From Flavimaribacter sp024343425 (GTDB lineage Bacteria; Pseudomonadota; Alphaproteobacteria; Rhizobiales; Rhizobiaceae), in NCBI GenBank assembly GCA_965227645.1, contig OZ245773.1:3162001-3226000 (forward strand): a DNA stretch of 64,000 nucleotides. Reading direction: 5' to 3'. Numbering within the stretch: position 1 is the first letter of the stretch; the number at the start of each line of letters is the position of its first letter. This document shows positions 25,022-34,575 of this stretch, piece by piece. Below the pieces are notes generated by a model. The model searched no databases. It was not told where the DNA came from and saw only the letters and a program-made list of their open reading frames with translations. Position numbers and translations under genes: made by a program.

Positions 25022-28000
25022 ATCTCGGTATCGCAGGCCGCCTGACCCAGGCCTTTATCACCTCTCCGTTGACGCCGCTTTTGCTGCTGGCTTCCTTCGC
25101 GGTCGGCCTGATCGCCCTTATGACGCTGCCGCGTGAGGAAGAGCCGCAGATTTCCGTGCCCATGGTCGACGTCCACGTCCAGGCCAACGGCCTGAAGGCG
25201 GACGACGCGGTCAAGCTGGTGACGGAGCCGCTGGAGACCATCCTCAAATCCATTGACGGCGTCGAACACCTCTATTCACAGACCAATGACGATCAGGTCA
25301 TGGTCACCGCCCGCTTCGAGGTCGGAACAAGCTCAGACGCCGCAATTCTCAGAGTGCACGACAAGATCCGCGCCAATTACGACCGCATACCGACCGGCAT
25401 TCCCGAGCCCCTGATCGTCGGCCGCGGGATCGACGACGTTGCGATCGTCACCGTCACATTGGCTCCCGATCCCGAAGCGCCCGGCGTCTGGACCGCCAAC
25501 GACCTGACGCGGCTCGCCCGCGAGGTTCTTGTCGAGATCACAAAGCTCGAAGATGTCGGCTTCACCTATGTCGTCGGCGATCAGCCGGAAGAGTTGCGCA
25601 TCGAACCGGATCCGGAAAAACTGTCCCTTTTCGGCGTCACGCTGCAGCAGTTGGCCGGCAAGCTGATCGGCGCCAACCGGTCGCTTCAGGTCGGCCAGGT
25701 GCGCGAAGGCCAGGAACAGGTCGGGCTCGTCGCCGGCCAGACCCTGCAGGGCGGCGTTCATATCGGCAATCTGCTGGTGACCGCGCGCGACGGCAGGCCG
25801 GTCTATGTCCGCGATCTCGCCAATATCGACCTCATCACCTCGCCGAACGAAACCTACGTGTCGCACATCGCACGAGACGGCGATACGCTGTCGCGCGTGC
25901 CCGCCGTCACCATCGCCATCGCCAAGCGGCCAGGCTCCAACGCCGTGGTGATCGCCGAGAAGATCCTGCACCGGCTGGAAGCGATCGAGGCCGAACTTGT
26001 GCCCGAAAGCGTCGACATGACAGTAACCCGCAACTACGGTGAATCGGCGAACGAAAAAGCCAACGAACTTCTGTTCCACCTCGGGCTGGCGACCATCTCG
26101 ATCGTCCTCCTGGTCGCGTTCGCCATCGGCTGGCGGGCGGCGATCGTCGTCGCCATTGTCATCCCCACGACCATTCTGCTGACCCTGTTTGCGGCCTGGA
26201 TCATGGGCTATACGCTGAACCGCGTCAGCCTCTTCGCGCTGATCTTCTCGATCGGCATCCTCGTCGACGACGCCATCGTCGTCATCGAGAACATCGCCCG
26301 GCACTGGGCGATGAATGATGACCGTTCCCGCGCCCGCGCTGCGATCGAGGCCGTCGCCGAGGTCGGCAATCCGACGATCGTGGCGACGCTCACAGTCGTC
26401 GCCGCCCTGTTGCCGATGCTGTTCGTCTCGGGTCTGATGGGCCCCTATATGAGCCCGATACCGGCGGTAGCGTCCGCGGCCATGATCTTCTCCTTCTTCG
26501 TGGCCGTCATGCTGACGCCCTGGCTTATGATGCGCATCGCCGCCAAGGCCTCCGCCCATGGCGACGGGCATCACGAGACGATCGGCGCGCTTGGCCGGCT
26601 TTATATCGCCGTCGCAAGGCCGATCCTGAAAACCCGGTTCCGGTCCTTCGTCTTTCTGATGCTGGTCGGTATCGCGACGCTGGGCTCGCTTGCAGCCTTC
26701 TACACCCAGCACGTCACGGTGAAACTGCTGCCGTTCGACAACAAGACCGAATTGCAGGTCGTCGTCGACATGCCGGAAGGAACGTCCGTCGAGGAAACCA
26801 ACCGTGTGCTCGAGACCGTCAGCCAGCGGCTCGCCGATATCGAGGAAGTCACCTCTTTCCAGACCTATGCCGGGACCTCCGCCCCGTTCAACTTCAACGG
26901 TCTGGTGCGGCACTACTATCTGCGCAGCATGCCGAACCAGGGCGACGTGCAGGTCAATCTGGTGACGCGCGAGCATCGCGACCGCACCAGTCACCAGATC
27001 GCGCTGGACATCCGCGAACGCCTCGTCGATCTCGACGTCCCCGAAGGAACGGCCATCAAGGTTGTCGAACCGCCGCCCGGCCCGCCTGTCCTGGCAACGC
27101 TGCTGGCCGAGGTCTACGGCCCGGACGGCGAAACCCGTCGCGCCGTTGCGGAGAAGATCCGCGAAGCCTTCCTGAAAGTACCCTATGTCGTGGACGTCGA
27201 CGATTCCTTCGGCGTACAGGCGCCGCGGATCCGCATGCTCATCGACGAGGACAATCTGGAGTTCTTCGGCGTCGAACACAGCGATGTTTTCGAAACCATC
27301 TCCGCCTGGTTCGGCGGGCAGACCGTAGGTTATTCCCACCGCGGCGACGGCAGGCATCCGATCGCCATCACGATAGCGCCGCCCAAGAGCGACAGGGTCG
27401 TCGACGAACGGGCGCTCGCCACGCCGGTCGCCGCCAATCTGCTGCCGGGCAACCGCAGCATCGTGGAGCTTGGCGACGTCGTCACCATTCGCGAAGAGGA
27501 GTCCAGCTACCCGATCTTCCGCCACAACATGCGCTCCACGGAGATGGTCATGGGCGAGCTTGCGGGTGAGTTCGAGGCGCCTGTCTACGGCATGATCGCC
27601 GTCGCCAACGCGCTCGACGAGATCGACTGGGGCGACCTGCCCAAGCCGACGATCAAGCTCAACGGCCAGCCGGAAGACGAGAGCAAACCGGTTCTGCTGT
27701 GGGACGGCGAGTGGGAAGTAACCTGGGTCACCTTCCGCGACATGGGCGCGGCCTTCATGATCGCCCTGGTCGGCATCTATATCCTCGTCGTCGCCCAGTT
27801 CGGCTCGTTCAAGGTGCCGCTGGTCATATTGACGCCGATCCCGCTGACCTTCATCGGCATCATGTTCGGTCACTGGCTGTTCCATGCGCCGTTCACGGCG
27901 ACGTCGATGATCGGCTTCATTGCGCTCGCAGGCATCATCGTTCGCAACTCGATCCTGCTTGTCGACTTCGTCAAACACACGTGGACGCCGGATCGCGAAC

Positions 28001-28215
28001 TGATCGACGTGCTTCTGGAAGCCGGCGGCATCCGCTTCAAGCCGATCCTGCTGACGGCGCTCGCCGCCATGATCGGCGCCGCCGTCATCCTGACCGACCC
28101 GATCTTCCAGGGTCTGGCGATCTCGCTGCTCTTCGGGCTCGCATCGTCGACGGCGTTGACCGTTCTGGTGATCCCGGCGATCTACATCTTGCTGCGCGGC
28201 GGCCGGCGGGCGTAG
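25018..28215 (+). CDS. RND-family efflux permease
   Basis: 1,065 residues, the normal RND size. It has the expected halves, each with one leading and several clustered transmembrane segments around two large periplasmic loops. The proton-relay motif in helix 4 is G-I-L-V-D-D-A-I-V-V-I-E-N with the Asp pair. It belongs to the AcrB/HAE-type group rather than the metal (HME) group, judging by that motif. Substrate unknown; the operon context points to a compound formed under sulfide stress. Confidence 0.93.
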   Translation: MNLGIAGRLTQAFITSPLTPLLLLASFAVGLIALMTLPREEEPQISVPMVDVHVQANGLKADDAVKLVTEPLETILKSIDGVEHLYSQTNDDQVMVTARFEVGTSSDAAILRVHDKIRANYDRIPTGIPEPLIVGRGIDDVAIVTVTLAPDPEAPGVWTANDLTRLAREVLVEITKLEDVGFTYVVGDQPEELRIEPDPEKLSLFGVTLQQLAGKLIGANRSLQVGQVREGQEQVGLVAGQTLQGGVHIGNLLVTARDGRPVYVRDLANIDLITSPNETYVSHIARDGDTLSRVPAVTIAIAKRPGSNAVVIAEKILHRLEAIEAELVPESVDMTVTRNYGESANEKANELLFHLGLATISIVLLVAFAIGWRAAIVVAIVIPTTILLTLFAAWIMGYTLNRVSLFALIFSIGILVDDAIVVIENIARHWAMNDDRSRARAAIEAVAEVGNPTIVATLTVVAALLPMLFVSGLMGPYMSPIPAVASAAMIFSFFVAVMLTPWLMMRIAAKASAHGDGHHETIGALGRLYIAVARPILKTRFRSFVFLMLVGIATLGSLAAFYTQHVTVKLLPFDNKTELQVVVDMPEGTSVEETNRVLETVSQRLADIEEVTSFQTYAGTSAPFNFNGLVRHYYLRSMPNQGDVQVNLVTREHRDRTSHQIALDIRERLVDLDVPEGTAIKVVEPPPGPPVLATLLAEVYGPDGETRRAVAEKIREAFLKVPYVVDVDDSFGVQAPRIRMLIDEDNLEFFGVEHSDVFETISAWFGGQTVGYSHRGDGRHPIAITIAPPKSDRVVDERALATPVAANLLPGNRSIVELGDVVTIREEESSYPIFRHNMRSTEMVMGELAGEFEAPVYGMIAVANALDEIDWGDLPKPTIKLNGQPEDESKPVLLWDGEWEVTWVTFRDMGAAFMIALVGIYILVVAQFGSFKVPLVILTPIPLTFIGIMFGHWLFHAPFTATSMIGFIALAGIIVRNSILLVDFVKHTWTPDRELIDVLLEAGGIRFKPILLTALAAMIGAAVILTDPIFQGLAISLLFGLASSTALTVLVIPAIYILLRGGRRA

Positions 28216-28276
28216 AAAGCCTCCAGCGGCTGCAGCCTCCGTCATGACGGCGGGGCGGCCGGCGGAGGATGACAGG

Positions 28277-29035
28277 ATGAGCAGCGGCAAGGCCAGGAAA
28301 AACCCGTTTGAAAAGGGCGGATCGGATTACGCCCGATACCGCCCGACCTATCCGCAGGTGCTGGTCGACGCCCTGGCGGATCTGTGCGGATCGACCCGCC
28401 ACGCCCTCGATGTCGGATGCGGCAACGGTCAGTTCTCCTGTCTGCTCGCGGCCCGCTTCGACAGGGTCACGGCGACGGACCCGAGCGAGGAGCAGATCCG
28501 GAACGCTTTTGCAGATCCCGCGGTCGAATATCGGCAGGAGAGCGCCGAGGCCATCGGCCTTGCCGACGACAGCGTCGATCTCATCGTCGCCGCGCAGGCG
28601 GCGCACTGGTTCGATCTCGACGCCTTCTACGCGGAGGCGCAACGCGTCGCCTGTCCAGGCGCCGTCATCGCTCTTGTCTCCTACGGGGTGCCGGAACTCG
28701 ACGGCGAAGCCAGCCAGCGCTTTCACGACTTCTACTGGAAGGAAATCTTCGAGTACTGGCCGGCGGCGCGCCGTCATGTCGAAGACGGCTATGCAGCGAT
28801 GCCCTTCCCCTTCCCCGAACTGGCCCTGCCCGACATCGCGATCGAGCGCGAATGGACGCTCGGCGAGCTGTTCGGCTACATTACCACGTGGTCGGCGGCG
28901 AAGGCTGCAAGGAAAGCCGGCGCCGTAGCCTTGATCGACGCCTTTTCGGAAGACCTGAAACGCCTGTGGGGGCCGGAAGAAACCCTCCGCACCATGCGCT
29001 GGCCGATCAACGGCCGGATCGGCCGCATCGCATAA
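28277..29035 (+). CDS. Class I SAM-dependent methyltransferase
   Basis: 252 residues from ATG 28277. SAM-binding motif I is HALDVGCGNGQFSCLL, with the acidic residue TATDPS after the second strand; it resembles the UbiE/Coq5-related trans-aconitate-type family. The N-terminal KNPFEKGGSDYARYRPTYP is common in small-molecule methyltransferases of this group. It follows the RND gene by 61 bases and could be the end of that operon. The substrate is unknown. Confidence 0.85.
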   Translation: MSSGKARKNPFEKGGSDYARYRPTYPQVLVDALADLCGSTRHALDVGCGNGQFSCLLAARFDRVTATDPSEEQIRNAFADPAVEYRQESAEAIGLADDSVDLIVAAQAAHWFDLDAFYAEAQRVACPGAVIALVSYGVPELDGEASQRFHDFYWKEIFEYWPAARRHVEDGYAAMPFPFPELALPDIAIEREWTLGELFGYITTWSAAKAARKAGAVALIDAFSEDLKRLWGPEETLRTMRWPINGRIGRIA

Positions 29036-29057
29036 CCAGTATTGCCGTGTCGGTTCA

Positions 29058-29092
29058 GCACTTATATATTGCCTTAAGCAACATATAAGTGC
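29058..29092. promoter_or_regulatory. Long inverted repeat upstream of the MarR-GNAT gene, probable operator
   Basis: 15-bp arms GCACTTATATATTGC and GCAACATATAAGTGC with one mismatch and a 5-base spacer. An outer pair, GTATTGCC (29039-29046) and GGCAATAC (29097-29104), ends one base before the ATG. This is the typical form of a MarR-dimer operator, so autorepression is likely. No Shine-Dalgarno sequence fits between the repeat and the ATG. Confidence 0.7.
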
Positions 29093-29105
29093 TATTGGCA
29101 ATACC

Positions 29106-30044
29106 ATGCCCAAAGACAACGTTTCCGCAGAAGACATAGCGGCCGTGCGCCGGTTCAACCGCTTCCACACAAAGCTGGTCGGCGCGTTCGACGACCGGCT
29201 GCTTTCTTCCGATTTCTCCCTGCCGCAAATGCGGGTTCTCTACGAGATTGCAAACGCGCCTGCCGGCGGCCGGGTGGCCGCAGCCGATCTTGGCCGCGAC
29301 CTCGGGCTCGACGCCGGATATCTCAGCCGGCTCGTCACGGGTCTTGAAAAGCGGGAGTTGCTCAGCCGCGTCCCCTCACCGCACAATGCAAAACGGCTGG
29401 ACCTGGAGCTGACGGAAAAAGGCCGAGCCACCTTCGCGAAACTCAACGCGGCGTCAGCGACGGAGGTCGCCGACCTGCTCGGCAAGCTGATCCCGGCCGA
29501 GCAGCGGCAACTCGTCGGCGCGATGCGGCGGATCGAGCACCTTCTCGGCGCGGACGGTCAGGAGAGAACTTTCATCCTGCGCGATCCGGAGCCCGGCGAT
29601 CTGGGCTACGTCATTCATCGCCAGACCCTGCTCTACGCAACCGAATATGGCTGGGACTGGACCTTCGAGGCGCTACTTGGAGAGATCGTCTCGAAGTTCA
29701 TCACAAAATTCGATCCCGCTTGGGACCGCTGCTGGATCGCCGAAATCGAGGGCGAGATCGTCGGCTCGGTCTTCGTCACGCGGGATGATGACGAGACCGC
29801 GAAGCTGCGCATGCTTTACGTCGAGAAGACGGCGCGCGGCATGGGTCTCGGACGGCGTCTCGTCGACGAATCCATTCGTTTCACCAAAGCGCGAGGATAC
29901 AGCCGCATGGTGCTGTGGACCAACGATATTCTCCTCTCGGCGCGACGCATCTACGAAGCCGCCGGCTTCACCCTGTACGAGGAGGAGCCGCACCACAGTT
30001 TCGGCAAGGATCTGGTTGGCCAGATGTGGGAACGGGATCTCTGA
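29106..30044 (+). CDS. MarR-GNAT fusion: HTH regulator with N-acetyltransferase domain
   Basis: 312 residues. Residues 1-145 are a MarR winged helix (AADLGRDLGLDAGYLSRLVTGLEKRELL); residues ~155-312 are a GNAT domain with the acetyl-CoA pyrophosphate loop MGLGRRLVDE and the WTNDILLSARRIYEAAGF C-terminus. Such fusions are widespread in alpha- and gammaproteobacteria; some regulate their own gene and acetylate small amines. A degraded relative of the GNAT half lies at 35255-35453. The ATG has no visible ribosome site, so the message may be leaderless. Confidence 0.9.
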   Translation: MPKDNVSAEDIAAVRRFNRFHTKLVGAFDDRLLSSDFSLPQMRVLYEIANAPAGGRVAAADLGRDLGLDAGYLSRLVTGLEKRELLSRVPSPHNAKRLDLELTEKGRATFAKLNAASATEVADLLGKLIPAEQRQLVGAMRRIEHLLGADGQERTFILRDPEPGDLGYVIHRQTLLYATEYGWDWTFEALLGEIVSKFITKFDPAWDRCWIAEIEGEIVGSVFVTRDDDETAKLRMLYVEKTARGMGLGRRLVDESIRFTKARGYSRMVLWTNDILLSARRIYEAAGFTLYEEEPHHSFGKDLVGQMWERDL

Positions 30045-30090
30045 TCCTGATTCAATTCAAAAGGATAGTCGCAGAGGCTGAGTTTCCGAT

Positions 30091-30753
30091 TCAATGCGGA
30101 TGGTCTTCCTCGACAGAGCTTTGCATCATGAAGTCCAGCCGGTACAGGCCTGTCGCCGTCACCGGCGTCTTGCCGCCTTCCGGCGATGTCAGGACGGCGT
30201 CCACGGCCGCCTTCAACGGCTCGGCCATTGGCCCCTCCGCCAGGAGGATTGCCCGCGAGGTCTCGTCCTTTTTGCCGCGCATGGCTGATTCCGCCGTTTC
30301 GAGCACCGCTTCGCCGCAACGCTCCAAAAGGTGCATGGCCGACAGGTTCTGCGACTGGATGAGTGCCGTGGCGACGGGGGCTGCAACGTCAGCGTCGCAG
30401 TCGAGCCGCAAGGCAAGCACGAAGCCGGCGACGCCATGACCCGTGCTCGCAACCACCCGGCAGGGCGTCCGCGAGAAATCCGTGAAATGAGGCACGACCC
30501 GCCGCGTCCATTGCGTCGGGTCGTTCAGCCGGGAAAGATAGGTCTCGGAGAAAAGAACGTCCGGCGTTTCGGTTTCGTAGAAATTGAAATACGCCGGTTG
30601 ACCGTCCACCGCCGCATAGCGCCGTGCGCGCAGGAAGCCCGGAACAGTCAGACGCTCGGGAATGTGCTCATGCACATGCCAACGGACGAATTCCGCGTCG
30701 TGCCCCTCCTCCATGCCGTTCCAGATGGCGAGCACGCCCTGTCCCGGGATCAT
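30091..30753 (-). CDS. Uncharacterised dimeric alpha/beta-barrel-like protein
   Basis: 220 residues from ATG 30753, which overlaps the IclR stop as ATGA; a longer frame starting at 30804 lies inside iclR. The N-terminal half, with IWNGMEEGHDAEFVRWHVHEHIPERLTVPGFLRARRY, looks like an EthD/antibiotic-monooxygenase-type barrel, and the His-rich WHVHEH stretch could bind metal or substrate. It is the last gene of the Tct operon and probably acts on the imported carboxylate or a product. I do not recognise a specific function. Confidence 0.6.
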   Translation of the reverse strand: MIPGQGVLAIWNGMEEGHDAEFVRWHVHEHIPERLTVPGFLRARRYAAVDGQPAYFNFYETETPDVLFSETYLSRLNDPTQWTRRVVPHFTDFSRTPCRVVASTGHGVAGFVLALRLDCDADVAAPVATALIQSQNLSAMHLLERCGEAVLETAESAMRGKKDETSRAILLAEGPMAEPLKAAVDAVLTSPEGGKTPVTATGLYRLDFMMQSSVEEDHPH

Positions 30754-31559
30754 GCCGCCCCCTGATCCGGCACGTCGGTGTCGAGATGAATCTTGATCGG
30801 CCAAAGGGACGACAGGCGTTTCGCCGCGGTCATGACGCGAGGCGCGATCTCTGCGATGCGGGCCGGCGTCATGCGGGCGCTCGGACCAACGACGATAACC
30901 GAACCGACGACCTTGTCGGACGCCACGCCTTCGAAGATCGCGGCCGCAACGGCGTTGACGCCGATGGAGGCCTCTTCCATCGCGGTCGAATAGCCGCGCG
31001 AACGTATCGACTCCAGTTCGTCCTGCAGCGCCCGCATTGTGCGCAAGGCGTTGGGGCCTACATCGACAGCTTCGGGGAAACCTTGCGCGAGAACGACCCG
31101 CGCGGCCTCCTCGTCGGTGAGCGTCGCAAGCCAGGCCTTGCCGGCGGCGGTCGCGTGCAGCACCGCCTGCCGTCCGAGATTGCCGTCATAGCGCAGACCG
31201 TCGCGCGCGCCCTGCGCCTCGGCGACCCAGGCCATGCTGTCGCCGCTCACCACCACGGCGAGGCGGACGAGTTCCCCCGTTTCCTTGGCGAGAAGCCGCA
31301 TGTCCGGATGGCAGATGTCGCGGATGCCGGTGGCGTTGAGATGGGCGAAGCCGAGAATGGCGAGCTTGAGCGTGGCGCTGTAGCGCTGAACGTCCTCCTC
31401 CTGCTCGACATAGCCGCGTTTTACCCAGACCTGCAGCAGGCGATGCGCGGCCGATTTCGGCATGTCGAGCTGGCGGGCGATTTCGGCCAGGCCAACCGGC
31501 CTTTCCGCCTCCTCGATCAGTTCCAGGATATCGATCGCTCTCTGGAGTTGTACGGACAT
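30750..31559 (-). CDS. IclR-family transcriptional regulator of the Tct operon
   Basis: 269 residues from ATG 31559, whose A is also the last base of the tctA stop (TAATG). N-terminal winged helix: VGLAEIARQLDMPKSAAHRLLQVWVKRGYV. C-terminal effector domain with HATAAGKAWLATL and RGYSTAMEEASIGVNAVAAAIFEG, typical of IclR proteins sensing aromatic or carboxylic acids. Placement within the transporter operon, rather than divergent from it, implies self-limiting control. Confidence 0.88.
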   Translation of the reverse strand: MSVQLQRAIDILELIEEAERPVGLAEIARQLDMPKSAAHRLLQVWVKRGYVEQEEDVQRYSATLKLAILGFAHLNATGIRDICHPDMRLLAKETGELVRLAVVVSGDSMAWVAEAQGARDGLRYDGNLGRQAVLHATAAGKAWLATLTDEEAARVVLAQGFPEAVDVGPNALRTMRALQDELESIRSRGYSTAMEEASIGVNAVAAAIFEGVASDKVVGSVIVVGPSARMTPARIAEIAPRVMTAAKRLSSLWPIKIHLDTDVPDQGAA

Positions 31560-33055
31560 TACTGGTTCCTGGCCTGCTGTCTTTTCACGTGCACATTCCG
31601 GGGACGCCGGCGAACGCCCGCGAAGATCGCGGCCAGACAGACAGCGACCAGCACGAGCGCAATCGGTCGGGTGAAGACCTGCGTCGGATCCCGATCGATC
31701 AACTGTAGCATGCGGCGCAGATTCTGGTCGACCATACCGCCGAGGATGATGCCGAGAATGAGCGGCGCCATCGGGTATCGCATCAGGCGCATGGCAAGGC
31801 CAAGCAAACCGAAACCAAGCACGACATAGATGTCGAAGATGCGTTGCGTCAGGGCATAGGGCCCAAGCAGGCAGAGACAGAAGATCACCGGTGTGAGAAA
31901 TTCCCGCGGGACCTTGAGCACCAGCAGGAGCGGCCGGGACAGGGCGAGCCCCATGACGGCCATGGCGATCGTGCCGAAGATGACCATCCAGCATACCGCG
32001 GCGACAAAATCCGGGTTCTCGATCATGATCATCGGACCGGGCCGCACATTGTGTATGAACATGGCGGCAAGCAGCACGGCGGCCGGGGCGGAACCGGGGA
32101 CGGCGAGCGTCAGCGCCGGAATGATCGCCGAGGGCAAAGCGGCGCTGTTGGCGGTTTCGGCCGCGATCAGTCCGTCATCAGACCCCTTCGTGAATTCATC
32201 GGGCGTTTTCGAGGCGCGCCGCGCGGCGCCGTAGGAAATCCAGGCCGCGACGTCCTCGCCGACGCCGGGAATCACGCCGATGGCGATTCCAATGAGGCTT
32301 GAGCGGATGACTGTGACCTTGCGGCGGATCATGTCCCGGAAATTCGACAGGAGCGGCGTCGCCTGCATCGGCGCGTCGACCATGCGCGCCTTGCCCGAGC
32401 CCAGCGACATCAGCAGCTCCGAAATCCCGAAGGCGCCCACCATGGCCGGAATCAGCGCAATGCCGGCGGCGAGATCCAGACTTCCGAAGGAAAAGCGGGG
32501 ATAGGCGTGCATCGTCTCCTGGCCGACTGTCGCGATGGCGAGGCCAAGGAAGCCGGCGATCCAGCCCTTAAGCGGATCGTCGGCGGCCGTCATGCGGCCT
32601 GCGACGACGATGCCGACGATGCCGAGCAGAAAATACTCGGTGGAGCCGAAGCCGAGCGCGAGTTCGGCGAGCAGCGGCGCAATGAGCGCCAGCGCGACGC
32701 CGCCGATGAGACCGCCGGTAAGCGAGGCCACGGTGGCGAGGCCCAGAGCGCGATGGCCCATGCCGGCCTGCGCCATGGGATGGCCGTCGAGCGCGGTCGC
32801 GGCGTTGGCCGGCGTGCCCGGAATGTTAAGCAGAATGGCGCTGCGGCTGCCGCCATAGATCGAGCCGATATAGAGGCAGATCAGCACGAGGATCGCCTGC
32901 TGGCCGGCCATGGCGTAGGTGAGCGAGGTCATCAGCGCCAGGCCCATGGTTGCTGTGAGGCCGGGCAGCGCCCCGATGACGATGCCGGCGAGCGTCGCCC
33001 AGAGCACGTTGAAGAGCGTGGTTGCGCTGGCGAGGTCGAGAAAGGCGTCGATCAT
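31559..33055 (-). CDS. tctA: Tripartite tricarboxylate transporter, large permease TctA
   Basis: 498 residues from ATG 33055 with about 12 transmembrane segments. The TctA signature G-A-L-P-G-L-T-A-T-M-G is at 28-38, and GVIPGVGEDVAAWISYG repeats the motif in the second half. It imports a carboxylate using the proton or sodium gradient, together with TctB and the periplasmic TctC. It overlaps tctB by 4 bases. The upstream part of the open frame, to 33292, lies within tctB and is not coding. Confidence 0.93.
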   Translation of the reverse strand: MIDAFLDLASATTLFNVLWATLAGIVIGALPGLTATMGLALMTSLTYAMAGQQAILVLICLYIGSIYGGSRSAILLNIPGTPANAATALDGHPMAQAGMGHRALGLATVASLTGGLIGGVALALIAPLLAELALGFGSTEYFLLGIVGIVVAGRMTAADDPLKGWIAGFLGLAIATVGQETMHAYPRFSFGSLDLAAGIALIPAMVGAFGISELLMSLGSGKARMVDAPMQATPLLSNFRDMIRRKVTVIRSSLIGIAIGVIPGVGEDVAAWISYGAARRASKTPDEFTKGSDDGLIAAETANSAALPSAIIPALTLAVPGSAPAAVLLAAMFIHNVRPGPMIMIENPDFVAAVCWMVIFGTIAMAVMGLALSRPLLLVLKVPREFLTPVIFCLCLLGPYALTQRIFDIYVVLGFGLLGLAMRLMRYPMAPLILGIILGGMVDQNLRRMLQLIDRDPTQVFTRPIALVLVAVCLAAIFAGVRRRPRNVHVKRQQARNQ

Positions 33056-33543
33056 GGCAGCCGGATAAGGAAAACATGCTGGAAGGTCATCGGAATAAGC
33101 ACGGCGACGACGAGAATGACGATGGCCATTGCGCCGGCCTTGCGGACGATCTCGGCGCGCGCACCGCGCCAGGACACAAAAAACGCCGCGAAGGCGACGC
33201 AAAATCCGGCAATGAGGAGCTGGAAATTGATATGGCCGACGAGAGTGATCGCGATCGTCATGAGAGCGAGTCCGGTCAGCACCGGCCGCCACGTCAGCCC
33301 GTCGCCGGTCGGGTGTGGCGCAGGATGACGCAGGGTCCGCGCTGTGAGCAAGGCGCCCAGCGCAAACAGGATGATGGCGATGAAGCCGGGAAAGATCGCG
33401 GGCGCCGTCAGAACGGTGCCGCGATCCGCATAGGTCGGCATGGCGAGCGACGCGACGAACATCGCCGCGCCGAGGAGGATCAGGATCGATCCTGTTGCGA
33501 GATCGGCGACATGCAGCCGCCGACCGCTGAGTTCACTCACCAT
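33052..33543 (-). CDS. tctB: Tripartite tricarboxylate transporter, small permease TctB
   Basis: 163 residues with four hydrophobic segments, the standard TctB (DUF1468) layout. It overlaps tctA and follows tctC by 12 bases. It helps couple the binding protein to the large permease. Confidence 0.88.
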   Translation of the reverse strand: MVSELSGRRLHVADLATGSILILLGAAMFVASLAMPTYADRGTVLTAPAIFPGFIAIILFALGALLTARTLRHPAPHPTGDGLTWRPVLTGLALMTIAITLVGHINFQLLIAGFCVAFAAFFVSWRGARAEIVRKAGAMAIVILVVAVLIPMTFQHVFLIRLP

Positions 33544-33555
33544 CGTGTCTTTGCT

Positions 33556-34548
33556 CTACGGGCGTGCAATGCCCATCTCTTCCGGCGACATCTTCGCATC
33601 GCCGCGATCATACAACCCCCACGCTGCGGCGGCGATGGCCGGATTGGCGGATTTCATCGCCTCGTCTCCGGCGACAGGCTTCACGCCGCAACCGCGCGAT
33701 GTGCACAATTGCTGCAGCCCCTTGGACCCCGACAAGGTCTCGGTCCACACCGCTTCCAGCGTATCCAGCACCTCTTGCGGCACGCCGTCGGGCAGGTAGA
33801 TTCCGACGAAGTTTTCCGCGGGCGGCAGGTTCGGCAGCTGCGCGGTGATCGGCGGGATCGACAGATCGCCGAGCTTGATCTCGGTCGTGCCGATGGCCGC
33901 CAGCGGCGTCAGCCGGCCGGCGCGGATCATTTCCGCCTGTTCCAGCGCGAGCTGGGTGGTGGCCTGCGCCTCGCCGGACACGGTGGCGAGGATGGCCGGA
34001 TTGCCGCCATCATAGACGATCTGCTTGGGGTCGATATCGGCGGCCGTCGCAATCGCGGCCAGTCCCTGACCGCCGGACGAATTCGGTCCCGCCGTCGCGA
34101 TCAGCAGCTTGTCGCCGTCAGCCTTCACCCGGGCGATGAAATCGTCGACGGTGGCGATGTCCGTGCCGGGATTGACGGAGAGCACCGACGACATGGAGGC
34201 GATGATGAACGGATGCCAGTCATCGAAGGTCGTGTCGATCATTCCCATGATCTTGTAGGTGCCGATGTCGCGCACCCCGCCGGAAAGCCACGTGTAACCG
34301 TCCTTTGGCGCATCGAGCACGGCTTGCGTGCCGACGGAGCCGTTGGCGCCGGGCTGATTGACGACAACAACTTTCTGACCGAGGACCGGCTCCAGGTCCG
34401 CCGCCACCGCGCGCACCGCGAGATCGGTCACGCCGCCGGGCGGATAAGGCACGATGACGGTGACCGGCTTTTCCGGCTTCCAGTCGGCCATTGCGACGCC
34501 GGCAGACACGGTGAGCGCCAGCGCGGCCATAATCATTCTGCTTATCAT
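33556..34548 (-). CDS. tctC: Tripartite tricarboxylate transporter, substrate-binding protein TctC
   Basis: 330 residues with a signal peptide (MISRMIMAALALTVSAGVAMA). The mature start WKPEKPVTVIVPYPPGGVTDLAVR and QPGANGSVGTQAV are the carboxylate-binding motifs of the Bug/TctC family. It determines what the system imports; the ligand cannot be read from sequence. It is the second gene of the operon, after the DJ-1-like gene. Confidence 0.92.
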   Translation of the reverse strand: MISRMIMAALALTVSAGVAMADWKPEKPVTVIVPYPPGGVTDLAVRAVAADLEPVLGQKVVVVNQPGANGSVGTQAVLDAPKDGYTWLSGGVRDIGTYKIMGMIDTTFDDWHPFIIASMSSVLSVNPGTDIATVDDFIARVKADGDKLLIATAGPNSSGGQGLAAIATAADIDPKQIVYDGGNPAILATVSGEAQATTQLALEQAEMIRAGRLTPLAAIGTTEIKLGDLSIPPITAQLPNLPPAENFVGIYLPDGVPQEVLDTLEAVWTETLSGSKGLQQLCTSRGCGVKPVAGDEAMKSANPAIAAAAWGLYDRGDAKMSPEEMGIARP

Positions 34549-34575
34549 GGTTTCCTCCCTTGAATGATTGTCAGT

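Noticed and set aside
25333..28290. A 985-residue open frame antisense to the RND permease
   Set aside because: It mirrors the codon pattern of the high-GC RND gene; its product is Asp/Arg/His-rich low-complexity sequence without any family motif.
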